A stretch of 6,860 nt of DNA from JBEGTT01 sp041179245 (GTDB lineage: Bacteria; Pseudomonadota; Gammaproteobacteria; Burkholderiales; Rhodocyclaceae): contig JBEGTT010000033.1 of the NCBI GenBank assembly GCA_041179245.1, positions 1 through 6,860 of the forward strand. The letters are read 5' to 3'. A model generated the notes under the pieces. That model made no database searches and had not been told where the DNA came from. It saw only the letters and a program-made list of their open reading frames with translations. The position numbers and the translations under genes were made by a program. This document shows, piece by piece, positions 1-5,920 of this stretch. How positions within the stretch are numbered: the stretch's first letter is position 1; each line of letters opens with the position of its first letter.

Positions 1-924
1 GGCCCAGAGTTAGTGCATGGTAAAACCATTGAAGTTGGAGCCTTTCGTATCACCCCTTATCTGGTGGATCACTCCGCCTATGACTCCTATGCGTTTCTAA
101 TTGAGGCTGATGGAAAACGGCTGTTTTATAGCGGTGACTTTCGTGCCCACGGTCGCAAGGCCAAGCTCTATGAGCAATTCATCGCCAATCCGCCCAAAGA
201 TATTGATGCGCTGTTTATGGAGGGATCATCTCTGTCACGGCTCGACTTAGACCAATCATTCCCAACAGAAACCGAGTTAGAGGCGGACATTGTCGGGCAC
301 CTTAAATCTGCAGAGGGCTTAGTGATGTTCCATACCTCTGCCCAGAATATTGATCGTGTTGTCACCCTTTACCGAGCTTGTAAGCAGAGTGGGCGACCTT
401 TAATCATTGATCTCTATGCTGCCGCGATTCTGGCTGCTACCGAAAACAAAAACATCCCCCAATCCGACTGGCCGGGAATCCATCTTTATCTGCCAAGACT
501 GCAAGCTGTTCAGGTGATGAAAAACGAATGGTTCCCCCTGCTTAAGCAGCATTCAGCAAACAGAATCTACCCTGAACAACTCAAAGCTATGGGCAAAAAC
601 GCCGTGATGTTATTTCGGCCCTTGATGATGCCTGACCTGATTACGGCTGATTGCTTGGACAAGGCCAGCTTTATTTATTCACAGTGGGATGGCTATCTTG
701 AGAAAGGAACCTATGCCACGACAGAAGCATGGCTAGAAAAGCAAGGGATTGAAATGCGCCACATCCACACCTCCGGTCATGCCAGCCCTAACGACTTGAA
801 GCGGTTTGCAGAAGCCCTTGCCCCTCGCTCACTGATACCCATCCATAGCTTTGCCACAGACAAGTACAGCGAACTATTTGGCAATGTGGTGAATCGCCAA
901 GATGGTGAATGGTGGGAGGTTTAA
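1..924 (+). CDS. beta-CASP metallo-beta-lactamase fold hydrolase, RNase J-like (5' truncated by window)
   Basis: The frame is open from base 1, so the true start lies upstream and the GTG at 13 is only an internal codon. Counting residues from base 1, the visible part shows the second half of a metallo-beta-lactamase core: VDHSAYDSY with the metal His at about 24, and YSGDFR with Asp at about 46. The beta-CASP landmarks follow: motif A-like FMEGSS (Glu about 74), HTSGHAS (His about 260, motif B) and IPIHSF (His about 282, motif C). This is the arrangement in RNase J and other CPSF-73-type nucleases, which cut RNA using two zinc ions. The HxHxDH motif would be in the missing N-terminal part, so catalytic competence cannot be confirmed. 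The stop overlaps the next start (TAATG), so it heads a tight operon. The fold is secure; RNA as substrate is inferred. Confidence 0.85.
   Translation, partial: GPELVHGKTIEVGAFRITPYLVDHSAYDSYAFLIEADGKRLFYSGDFRAHGRKAKLYEQFIANPPKDIDALFMEGSSLSRLDLDQSFPTETELEADIVGHLKSAEGLVMFHTSAQNIDRVVTLYRACKQSGRPLIIDLYAAAILAATENKNIPQSDWPGIHLYLPRLQAVQVMKNEWFPLLKQHSANRIYPEQLKAMGKNAVMLFRPLMMPDLITADCLDKASFIYSQWDGYLEKGTYATTEAWLEKQGIEMRHIHTSGHASPNDLKRFAEALAPRSLIPIHSFATDKYSELFGNVVNRQDGEWWEV
914..919 (+). promoter_or_regulatory. ribosome binding site GGGAGG for the gene at 924
   Basis: GGGAGG lies inside the last codons of the beta-CASP gene, 4 bases before ATG 924 and 7 before ATG 927. It supports a start at one of these rather than at ATG 909, and indicates translational coupling. 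Confidence 0.6.
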
Positions 925-1430
925 TGATGGGTAACGAAATCAATCTACTCATTGATGGCATTCCGGTAAGGGGGGAAATCACCCATCGATCAACCAGAGA
1001 TATTGGGGTTCAAATTTGCGCCCCCTACAAGAATTTTTCCGCCAAGAGGCACATTCCCTCAATGGCAGCAGGCTATCGCAGTTTCATTGGGACAAAAGGT
1101 GATTTGGTTGCCGAAGAATTACTGAGGGAGCGTTATGTAATCTGCCAATACCTAGACACCCATTTTGTGGCCTTAGCAACCGAGCTTGCCGCGTTTTTGG
1201 AACAATCTGAATATCCAGCACAGCAAGCTGACCTTACCGCCAAGCTGAAAGGAGCCAGACACGAATCACCCCTAAAAAACCAGCATCTAAAAGGCCTAAA
1301 ACGCAACATAGATACCCTGCTAGAAGCGCAACTCGTAGCATTTCTTGATAGCGTTTTCCCCATGCAGATTAGCAAAAACATGGCGGAATTTATCCTTGCG
1401 GCCATTCAAGGCAAGCTGGCTTTTAAGTGA
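924..1430 (+). CDS. hypothetical protein, 168 aa, second gene of the operon
   Basis: The ATG at 924 overlaps the stop of the beta-CASP gene (TAATG) and lies 4 bases after GGGAGG (914-919). A second ATG at 927 has the more usual spacing of 7 and is an equal alternative start. An upstream in-frame ATG at 909 would place the start before that ribosome site and is less likely. I do not recognise the family. The N-terminal 50 residues look like beta strands (NLLIDGIPVRGEI, then DIGVQICAPYKNF). The remainder looks helical and rather basic, with Leu- and Lys-rich stretches between about 70 and 168. There is no signal peptide or membrane segment. Translational coupling suggests that it works with the beta-CASP enzyme, perhaps as a partner or substrate-recognition subunit; that role is inference only. 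Confidence 0.8.
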   Translation: MMGNEINLLIDGIPVRGEITHRSTRDIGVQICAPYKNFSAKRHIPSMAAGYRSFIGTKGDLVAEELLRERYVICQYLDTHFVALATELAAFLEQSEYPAQQADLTAKLKGARHESPLKNQHLKGLKRNIDTLLEAQLVAFLDSVFPMQISKNMAEFILAAIQGKLAFK

Positions 1431-1436
1431 GGGGAG
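1431..1436 (+). promoter_or_regulatory. ribosome binding site GGGGAG for the gene at 1441
   Basis: GGGGAG sits directly after the TGA of the previous gene and 4 bases before ATG 1441. It decides this start over the in-frame ATG at 1345, which would overlap the previous gene by 86 bases and has no such site. Confidence 0.6.
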
Positions 1437-1440
1437 AAAT

Positions 1441-1737
1441 ATGCCTGAAATGATTCAAATTCCACTTGAAGAACTTGAGGTTGGCCGCTGGTATGTCGGC
1501 AGGGGTAGGAATTCAAACATTGGACTTTGGGACGGTGAGGACTTCGTGGTTATCGCACAAATAGGGAGGCTAATTTCTTCCGCCCCTCGCATTTGGGAAA
1601 CGGAGCCGGGGATTAAACGTGAGCCATATTTCACCAATATCTGGGGATGCTTCCAGCCGTTCCGAGTGATTGACGAAGGGGTTATTACCGACCCTCACGA
1701 AGAACTTCGGTATGCCAATAACATCGAATTTGAATAA
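1441..1737 (+). CDS. small hypothetical protein, 98 aa
   Basis: The start at 1441 is chosen because GGGGAG precedes it and it begins just 10 bases after the upstream stop. The same frame stays open to ATG 1345, but that stretch lies inside the previous gene. The protein is small and acidic towards its C-terminus. It has several Trp residues and a Gly/Arg-rich turn (GRWYVGRGRNSNIG) followed by a strand-like WDGEDFVVIAQIG, suggesting a small all-beta domain. There is no signal peptide or membrane helix. I do not recognise a named family; similar short proteins occur as accessory genes in phages and mobile elements, but that is an impression, not a match. It lies between the unknown gene at 924 and the cREC-like gene, with a 3-base gap to the latter, so co-expression is near certain. 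Confidence 0.75.
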   Translation: MPEMIQIPLEELEVGRWYVGRGRNSNIGLWDGEDFVVIAQIGRLISSAPRIWETEPGIKREPYFTNIWGCFQPFRVIDEGVITDPHEELRYANNIEFE

Positions 1738-1740
1738 CCC

Positions 1741-2040
1741 ATGAAAGTATTTTTAGACGATGTGCGTGAAACTCCAGATGGCTGGATACGAGCGTATTGG
1801 CCAGATGAAGTTATCACCCTGCTACGCACAGGAGATATAACTGAAATCTCGCTAGACCATGACCTTGGTAATGATGAACGAGGGACAGGATATTCAGTGC
1901 TGGTTTGGATTGAAGAACAAGTGATTTTGCATGGCATGGTTCTCCCAACGGTGCATATTCATTCGGCCAATTCCTCTGCCAAGTTAAAAATGAATGCAGC
2001 CATCCAATCTATTCTGCAGCACTCATCTAGGGGTCTATAA
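1741..2040 (+). CDS. cyclic-phosphate processing receiver-domain (cREC-like) protein, 99 aa
   Basis: The protein has the pattern I associate with the cREC family: KVFLDDVRETP at residues 2-12 with an acidic pair, SLDHDLG at 37-43, GYSVLVWIEE at 50-59 and VHIHSAN at 71-77. The fold is receiver-like, but the conserved His and Asn and the DHDLG motif differ from phospho-relay response regulators. The family has been proposed, on comparative-genomic grounds, to recognise or process cyclic phosphates at RNA ends in RNA repair and conflict settings; enzymatic proof is not known to me. The length equals one single domain. It starts 3 bases after the upstream stop with no clear Shine-Dalgarno, so translation is probably coupled. 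Its place in the same operon as a probable RNase J-like nuclease fits a role in RNA end metabolism. Confidence 0.8.
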   Translation: MKVFLDDVRETPDGWIRAYWPDEVITLLRTGDITEISLDHDLGNDERGTGYSVLVWIEEQVILHGMVLPTVHIHSANSSAKLKMNAAIQSILQHSSRGL

Positions 2041-2042
2041 AA

Positions 2043-2582
2043 ATGGACAAGTTACTCGTAATAGGTGTTGGAGGGGCCGGTTGGGCTATCGCTCAACAGG
2101 TACAAGTTTTGACAGGTGGCCAGCTCTTGGCGCTTAACACGGATCACGAGGCGCTGGCTGCAATCCCAATGGCTAACCAACTACAAGTGAGCGGACAAAT
2201 ACTCGCTGAGGGTAATTTGCTTGAGAAATTCGGGCGGGAATTAGATAACTCCTTTGCAGATGTTCATCAGCTTATTGTTACGGTTGGGCTTGGTGGGATG
2301 ACTGGGACGAACATAGCTCCACTATTGGTCAAAATCGCTGTTACTAAGGGGATAGATGTGTGTGTTGCCGCCACACTCCCTTTTGCCTTTGAAGGCTCCC
2401 GGCAAGCAATGGCTTCAAAGGGTCTTGATGTACTGAAAAAAATGGGCGTTCCCATTTTTATCTATGACAATGCGAGTATTGAGCAACAGGAAGCGGCTAC
2501 GTCAATAAGCCTATTGGCTGCATTTAAAGCCGGAGGAAAATTTCTAGCGTCTAACGTGTCAGCCTATATGAGGAGAAATTAA
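2043..2582 (+). CDS. single-domain FtsZ-like GTP-binding protein lacking the C-terminal half
   Basis: The sequence follows the N-terminal GTPase domain of FtsZ in order: VIGVGGAG at residues 6-13 (T1 loop), LNTDHEAL at 31-38 (T2/T3), GLGGMTGTNIAP at 82-93 (T4 tubulin signature), TLPFAFEG at 111-118, IYDNAS at 140-145, and SLLAAF at 157-162, which corresponds to the start of helix H7. It then ends at residue 179. FtsZ is usually 350-400 residues, so the T7 catalytic loop with its NxDxxD acidic residues and the whole C-terminal domain are absent. In the tubulin signature two glycines are replaced (Met86 and Asn90), while Thr87, Gly88 and Thr89 remain. GTP or another nucleotide may bind, but canonical polymerisation-coupled hydrolysis looks impossible. 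AGGGG at 2029-2033 precedes ATG 2043. No next frame resembles an FtsZ C-terminal domain, so this is not a simple frameshift. Confidence 0.85.
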   Translation: MDKLLVIGVGGAGWAIAQQVQVLTGGQLLALNTDHEALAAIPMANQLQVSGQILAEGNLLEKFGRELDNSFADVHQLIVTVGLGGMTGTNIAPLLVKIAVTKGIDVCVAATLPFAFEGSRQAMASKGLDVLKKMGVPIFIYDNASIEQQEAATSISLLAAFKAGGKFLASNVSAYMRRN

Positions 2583-2585
2583 ACT

Positions 2586-3317
2586 ATGAATAACGAAGAG
2601 TTAGCAGAAGAATATCTCCAGATTCTTGCCGATATTGATTGCTCCATACTTGACCCTTATAGCCCAGACTGTGGCGACTTGAATAATATTTCTGGGCTGT
2701 TTTTAACGAGTGTTCCAAAAAATATCCAAGATGCCAAATACAGAATAATGATTGTTGGCAGAGAAACAAGGGAGTGGAACGTGTTGAATCGAGAAAAGGA
2801 GGAGCGATTTACCACTCTGCCGGAATACATCTATCGATCAATGAGTATCCATCAGGAATTTATTGAAGGAGAACTCTCTCGCGAAAATGCTCGTGGCAGC
2901 ACTTTCCTAAACTTTGCCAGATCAATTACAAATAAATGTGGTGGTGATGGAATAATATATTCAAATCTGTTTTGCTTTTCGTGGAATAAAAGTAGCCCTG
3001 TTAGCTGCCCTTATTTTGGCACGATAAAACATTACTCTGAGTTGCTATTAAAGCAACAAATATCATATTTCAAGCCAAATATTATCATTTTTGCTAACGG
3101 TAAAGATTCAACTCCCTATCGACAAGAATTCTTCCCAATAAAAGATACCAATAAGAAAGGAATTGATTATGTTGACTATGGAATTCCAAACAGCCATTTA
3201 TGGGAATTTGTGCTTGAAGAGAATATTCGCTGTTTCAGAATCCACCATCCAGCTGCGCGGGCCAAGGGTGCTGCGAAAGCTCGTGATTTCTTGCTAAATC
3301 TGCTTCCTTCTTGCTAA
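2586..3317 (+). CDS. uncharacterised protein with uracil-DNA glycosylase-like motifs, 243 aa
   Basis: AGGAGA (2571-2576) sits 9 bases before ATG 2586, and the gap from the FtsZ-like gene is 3 bases. Motifs in order are RIMIVGRETREWN at residues 53-65, IIYSNLFCFSW at 123-133, FKPNIIIFANG at 162-172 and CFRIHHPAARAKG at 216-228. A glycine-turn after a hydrophobic strand, an Asn-containing strand, a P-x-x-I-I-x-x-x-G strand and a late HP motif recall the order in uracil-DNA glycosylase superfamily proteins, but the first motif lacks the catalytic GQDPY form. Base excision activity should therefore not be assumed; the fold itself is a guess. No membrane or signal segment is seen. The gene is clearly richer in A and T than its neighbours (for example 2940-3180), which suggests a separate origin. 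Confidence 0.85.
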   Translation: MNNEELAEEYLQILADIDCSILDPYSPDCGDLNNISGLFLTSVPKNIQDAKYRIMIVGRETREWNVLNREKEERFTTLPEYIYRSMSIHQEFIEGELSRENARGSTFLNFARSITNKCGGDGIIYSNLFCFSWNKSSPVSCPYFGTIKHYSELLLKQQISYFKPNIIIFANGKDSTPYRQEFFPIKDTNKKGIDYVDYGIPNSHLWEFVLEENIRCFRIHHPAARAKGAAKARDFLLNLLPSC

Positions 3318-3332
3318 TACCACTGCATCCAA

Positions 3333-3362
3333 TTGGCTGCTTTTTGTTTAATTTCTTATAGT
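3333..3362 (+). promoter_or_regulatory. weak candidate sigma-70 promoter before the sirtuin gene
   Basis: TTGGCT (3333-3338) and TATAGT (3357-3362) are spaced by 18 bases in the only sizeable gap of the left gene block. The -10 matches 5 of 6 and the -35 matches 4 of 6 consensus bases. Transcription would begin around 3369, right at the ribosome site, which leaves almost no leader and weakens the case. Confidence 0.22.
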
Positions 3363-3365
3363 TAC

Positions 3366-3370
3366 GGGAG
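3366..3370 (+). promoter_or_regulatory. ribosome binding site GGGAG supporting a TTG start
   Basis: GGGAG lies 6 bases before TTG 3377. An in-frame TAG at 3359-3361 and the lack of ATG or GTG between it and the conserved N-terminus leave TTG 3377 as the best start for the sirtuin gene. Confidence 0.6.
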
Positions 3371-3376
3371 TGTGTT

Positions 3377-4129
3377 TTGGATCAGACTAACCTAAAAAAA
3401 GCCGCCGCACTTATCGATTATGCCAAATCAATAGCCATTCTAACCGGCGCAGGGATGTCAGCAGAGAGTGGCATCCCTACTTTCCGCGACACTTTGACGG
3501 GCCTTTGGTCAAACTTTGACCCCGAAGAACTTGCCAACAGAAGAGCGTTTGTTCAGGACAAAGAGTTAGTTTGGGGATGGTACGAGTGGAGGCGGATGAT
3601 GGTCTTAAAAGCTGAACCCAACCCCGGACATTTAGCCATAGCCAAATTGGCAGAACAGAAGCCTTGTACCGTTATTACTCAAAACGTTGATGACCTACAT
3701 GAACGTGCCGGCAGCAAGTCTGTTTTTCATCTACATGGAAGCCTGCATCAGCCACGCTGCTTGATTTGTGGTGCCCCATTTGTCTTTCCGCCAGAAATCC
3801 CTGAAGAGCCAGAGGGCGGTCGCCGATTACCGCCTCCCGAATGTGGCGAATGTGATGGTTACATCAGGCCGGGCGTTGTCTGGTTTGGGGAAGAACTACC
3901 GCAGGATGTTTGGCACAAATCAGTAAAGGCCATCAGCCAGTGCGATCTTCTTCTTACGATTGGTACATCAAGCCTCGTTCAACCAGCGGCCAGCTTACCT
4001 AATAAGGCGAAGTCCTTGGGCAAACCGATTATCGTCATCAACCCAAGCTACACAGAGCATGAGCGCATCGCGAATATAACCTTGCATGGGAAAGCAGGTG
4101 AGGTTTTACCCCAATTGATTCCATACTGA
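3377..4129 (+). CDS. cobB: SIR2-family NAD-dependent protein deacylase (CobB-like, class III sirtuin)
   Basis: A complete sirtuin of 250 residues. The NAD-binding GAGMSAESGIPTFRD is at 24-38 and TQNVDDLHERAG at 101-112. The catalytic His is in HLHGS (His120). Zinc ligands are two Cys pairs, C128/C131 and C156/C159. RPGVVWFGE is at 164-172 and TIGTSS at 194-199. WGWYEWRR contains Tyr69 and Arg72, the YxxR pair that in SIRT5 and E. coli CobB binds succinyl or malonyl groups, so desuccinylase/demalonylase as well as deacetylase activity is expected in the cytoplasm. The start is TTG with a GGGAG site. It lies 59 bases after the UDG-like gene on the same strand, so it may be co-transcribed or have its own promoter. 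Unlike the SIR2 domains of Thoeris and similar defence proteins, it is a housekeeping-type enzyme with a complete zinc module. The gene symbol is by family similarity. Confidence 0.95.
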   Translation: MDQTNLKKAAALIDYAKSIAILTGAGMSAESGIPTFRDTLTGLWSNFDPEELANRRAFVQDKELVWGWYEWRRMMVLKAEPNPGHLAIAKLAEQKPCTVITQNVDDLHERAGSKSVFHLHGSLHQPRCLICGAPFVFPPEIPEEPEGGRRLPPPECGECDGYIRPGVVWFGEELPQDVWHKSVKAISQCDLLLTIGTSSLVQPAASLPNKAKSLGKPIIVINPSYTEHERIANITLHGKAGEVLPQLIPY

Positions 4130-4172
4130 ACGCACACCATCCTTAAATAAACTTCTATCCCTTTGCGGCGAA

Positions 4173-4198
4173 TTCCAATCACTAACTACTGATTGGAA
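4173..4198 (+). promoter_or_regulatory. inverted repeat/hairpin covering the ribosome site of the ArdC-like gene
   Basis: TTCCAATCA (4173-4181) and TGATTGGAA (4190-4198) form a perfect 9-bp stem around the 8-base loop CTAACTAC, with a tenth pair possible beyond a mismatch. The right arm contains GGAA, the only Shine-Dalgarno-like bases, 5 bases before ATG 4204. In RNA it would hide the ribosome site; in DNA it has the shape of a dimer-binding operator. No T-run follows, so it is not a standard terminator for the sirtuin gene. Confidence 0.55.
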
Positions 4199-4203
4199 AT
4201 TGG

Positions 4204-5121
4204 ATGGAACAGCCTACACCAAGGGAAGACCTTCACCAGCGCATTACCAACCAGATCATCACAGCGATTGAAGCCGGAGCAGGGGACTATCAAATGCCTT
4301 GGAACCCAAAGCTATGCTCAGGAGCATCAATCGCTTTGCCACACAACCCCGTCGGCCACTACGCCTATCATGGCATCAACATTGTGGCGCTATGGGCCAG
4401 CCAGCAACACAAAGCTTACGCTACTGCAGAATGGGCAACCTTCAACCAATGGCAAGTTGCCGGAGCACAGGTTCGTAAGGGAGAAAAAGGGACATTGACC
4501 GTGTTCTTCAAGCCGTATGTATCAAGCCACCAATCGATAAATGGCGGAGATGAAGAACTACGCAGGCATCTCATTGCAAAGTCTTCCTATGTGTTCAACG
4601 CGGCTCAGGTAGATGGCTTTATTCCGCCGGAGCCGCCCAGACTCTCGCCCATTGAACAACACTCCGACACTGAGACATTCATCAAAACCAGTGGAGCAAC
4701 TATTTATCACGATAGCCTTCACGCAAGCTACATCCCAAGCAAAGATGAAATCCATTTGCCGCCGGATGGTGCTTTTAAGGATGCTCAAAGCTATTACAGC
4801 GTAGCCCTCCACGAGCTGGTGCATTGGACAGGTCATGCCAACCGATGTAACCGCAACCTACTCAACCGATTTGGAAGCGAAGCCTATGCAGCCGAGGAGT
4901 TGATTGCCGAACTTGGAGCGGCATTTCTATGTGCCGAACTCGGCATTTCCCCTGAGCCTCGCATCGACCATGCGAGATATATTGATTCGTGGCTCAGTAT
5001 TTTGAGGGGCGATAAGCGAGCGATATTTACCGCCGCTGCCAAGGCGAATCAGGCTGTTGGTTTCTTGAATGCTCTCGTTGCTGAAAGCGCAAAGACGAAT
5101 TCAGCAACGGAGCTTCGTTAG
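4204..5121 (+). CDS. ardC: ArdC-like antirestriction protein (ssDNA-binding domain plus zincin metallopeptidase)
   Basis: A full-length, 305-residue protein of the ArdC family. The N-terminal domain (about 8-130) shows the usual landmarks: a helix beginning at EDLHQRI, MPWN at 31-34, YHGINIVALW at 55-64, TFNQW at 79-83 and RKGEKGT at 91-97, followed by a YVFNAAQVDG strand at 129-138. The C-terminal zinc peptidase-like domain has HELVHWTGH at 203-211 (HExxH, His203, Glu204, His207) and AEELIAELGAAF at 230-241, whose Glu236 is the likely third metal ligand. Known relatives on conjugative plasmids bind single-stranded DNA and protect incoming DNA from restriction enzymes; whether the peptidase centre cleaves a protein is unsettled. 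The protein acts in the cytoplasm of recipient cells. It lies downstream of the sirtuin gene after 74 bases, with a hairpin over its start. It marks the region as mobile or plasmid-derived. Confidence 0.93.
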   Translation: MEQPTPREDLHQRITNQIITAIEAGAGDYQMPWNPKLCSGASIALPHNPVGHYAYHGINIVALWASQQHKAYATAEWATFNQWQVAGAQVRKGEKGTLTVFFKPYVSSHQSINGGDEELRRHLIAKSSYVFNAAQVDGFIPPEPPRLSPIEQHSDTETFIKTSGATIYHDSLHASYIPSKDEIHLPPDGAFKDAQSYYSVALHELVHWTGHANRCNRNLLNRFGSEAYAAEELIAELGAAFLCAELGISPEPRIDHARYIDSWLSILRGDKRAIFTAAAKANQAVGFLNALVAESAKTNSATELR

Positions 5122-5311
5122 ATCAAAAATCGTTTTGACGCGTTTTTGACCGGCATGCTTAGTTAGTATTTAAGTTTCCGAAAAAGTCTCTGAAACGTGT
5201 GTTTTTGAAAGCCTGACGACTATTCGTGAAGACCCCGCCGCATCCAAACAACAACCCCGCTTAACTTCTGCCAGCCAGCTCCGAAAGTATCCATCAAATA
5301 AGGAGTCCAAC
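5122..5311 (+). other. 190-base spacer with tandem TTTTGAC motif and possible promoter
   Basis: No gene is seen here. CGTTTTGACG (5131-5140) is immediately followed by the near-repeat CGTTTTTGACC (5141-5151), and TTTTTGA recurs at 5202-5208. TCAAAAA (5123-5129) can pair with TTTTTGA (5143-5149), a weak A/T stem that could act as a terminator for the ArdC-like gene. TTGACC (5146-5151), followed after 15 bases by TATTTA (5167-5172), is a poor but possible promoter for the gene at 5312. GTTTC (5174-5178) and GAAAC (5192-5196) form a short inverted repeat. Confidence 0.35.
5300..5305 (+). promoter_or_regulatory. ribosome binding site AAGGAG for the gene at 5312
   Basis: AAGGAG with 6 bases to ATG 5312 is a strong site. 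Together with the C-rich codon choice of the gene, it suggests good translation. Confidence 0.65.
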
Positions 5312-5920
5312 ATGAAAAAGATCGCCATCCACCAGACCGCCGCTCCTCAGTTAATTGCTCCCTTGGACTCCTTTGACATCGAGGCTCCAATCAAGGACTG
5401 TGTCAAACATTTCAACAAGTCTGTCGCTGTGGAGGAGTTCATAGAGGGCCACACCCTTCGTCACCTCTCCCTTAGCTCATCGAGTGGTTTCTACTTCCTC
5501 TATGACGCCGCCCGCCGAGACATCAACTATGCTGTCCAATACTCGACCGTTGAGATTCCAGCCCCTCCTCACGAAACTAATCCCCCCTGCATCAAAGGAG
5601 CTAGACAAGTGTTCGTGTGGCGTAACAGGGCTGCCGACTCAGCCTTCTCGGCGGGTATTGCTGATAAAGTGTTTTGGGAATACCTCATGCCCAAGTATGG
5701 GTGCCTTGTTTCAGACTCCCAACAGACGGATGCTGGCAAGGCTTTCTGGCAGCATCAGATAACAAAGTCTCTCAAAAAAGGACTGTCTGTTCGGTTGATT
5801 AACCTTAAGACAAAGGAAGCTAAGGAAATCAAAACCCTAAAGGATTTTAGTGATGTGCTTCACACCGCTTGGGGCAAAGAGCCGTGGTTCCAAAACCTAA
5901 TCTTCGCCATCCACCCCTAA
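5312..5920 (+). CDS. uncharacterised protein, 202 aa, with SDSQQT...FW motif (acetyltransferase-like?)
   Basis: A strong AAGGAG site precedes the ATG. I do not recognise a named family with certainty. The best-marked segment runs from about 98 to 166: a strand-like RQVFVWRN, then a helix IADKVFWEYLMPKYG (116-130), then CLVSDSQQTDAGKAFW (131-146) and a Lys-rich helix before SVRLINLK. An S-D-x-x-Q-T-x-x-G-x-x-(F/L)W block after a helix occurs in phage and plasmid proteins sometimes labelled as GNAT-type acetyltransferases; that label is a weak inference here, since no acetyl-CoA P-loop (QxxGxG) is visible. There is no signal peptide or membrane segment. Codon choice favours C in third position more than the left-hand operon. 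The gene is isolated: a 190-base spacer precedes it and the convergent RTX remnant ends 6 bases after its stop. Confidence 0.82.
   Translation: MKKIAIHQTAAPQLIAPLDSFDIEAPIKDCVKHFNKSVAVEEFIEGHTLRHLSLSSSSGFYFLYDAARRDINYAVQYSTVEIPAPPHETNPPCIKGARQVFVWRNRAADSAFSAGIADKVFWEYLMPKYGCLVSDSQQTDAGKAFWQHQITKSLKKGLSVRLINLKTKEAKEIKTLKDFSDVLHTAWGKEPWFQNLIFAIHP

Noticed and set aside
909..923. In-frame ATG at 909 as an upstream start for the 168-aa protein
   Set aside because: It lies before the GGGAGG site and would add MVGGL inside the previous gene; ATG 924/927 fit the ribosome site.
1345..1440. Upstream start at 1345 for the 98-aa protein
   Set aside because: It would overlap the previous gene by 86 bases; GGGGAG just before 1441 supports the shorter form.
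2583..3317. A frameshifted FtsZ C-terminal domain downstream of the half-FtsZ gene
   Set aside because: The following gene has its own ribosome site and unrelated motifs; no T7-loop sequence was seen there.
3329..3336. Palindrome CCAATTGG before the sirtuin gene
   Set aside because: Eight bases with no repeat nearby are expected by chance.
4193..4498. Open frame overlapping the start of the ArdC-like gene in another frame
   Set aside because: It has no family features and no ribosome site, while the ArdC frame has conserved motifs throughout this stretch.
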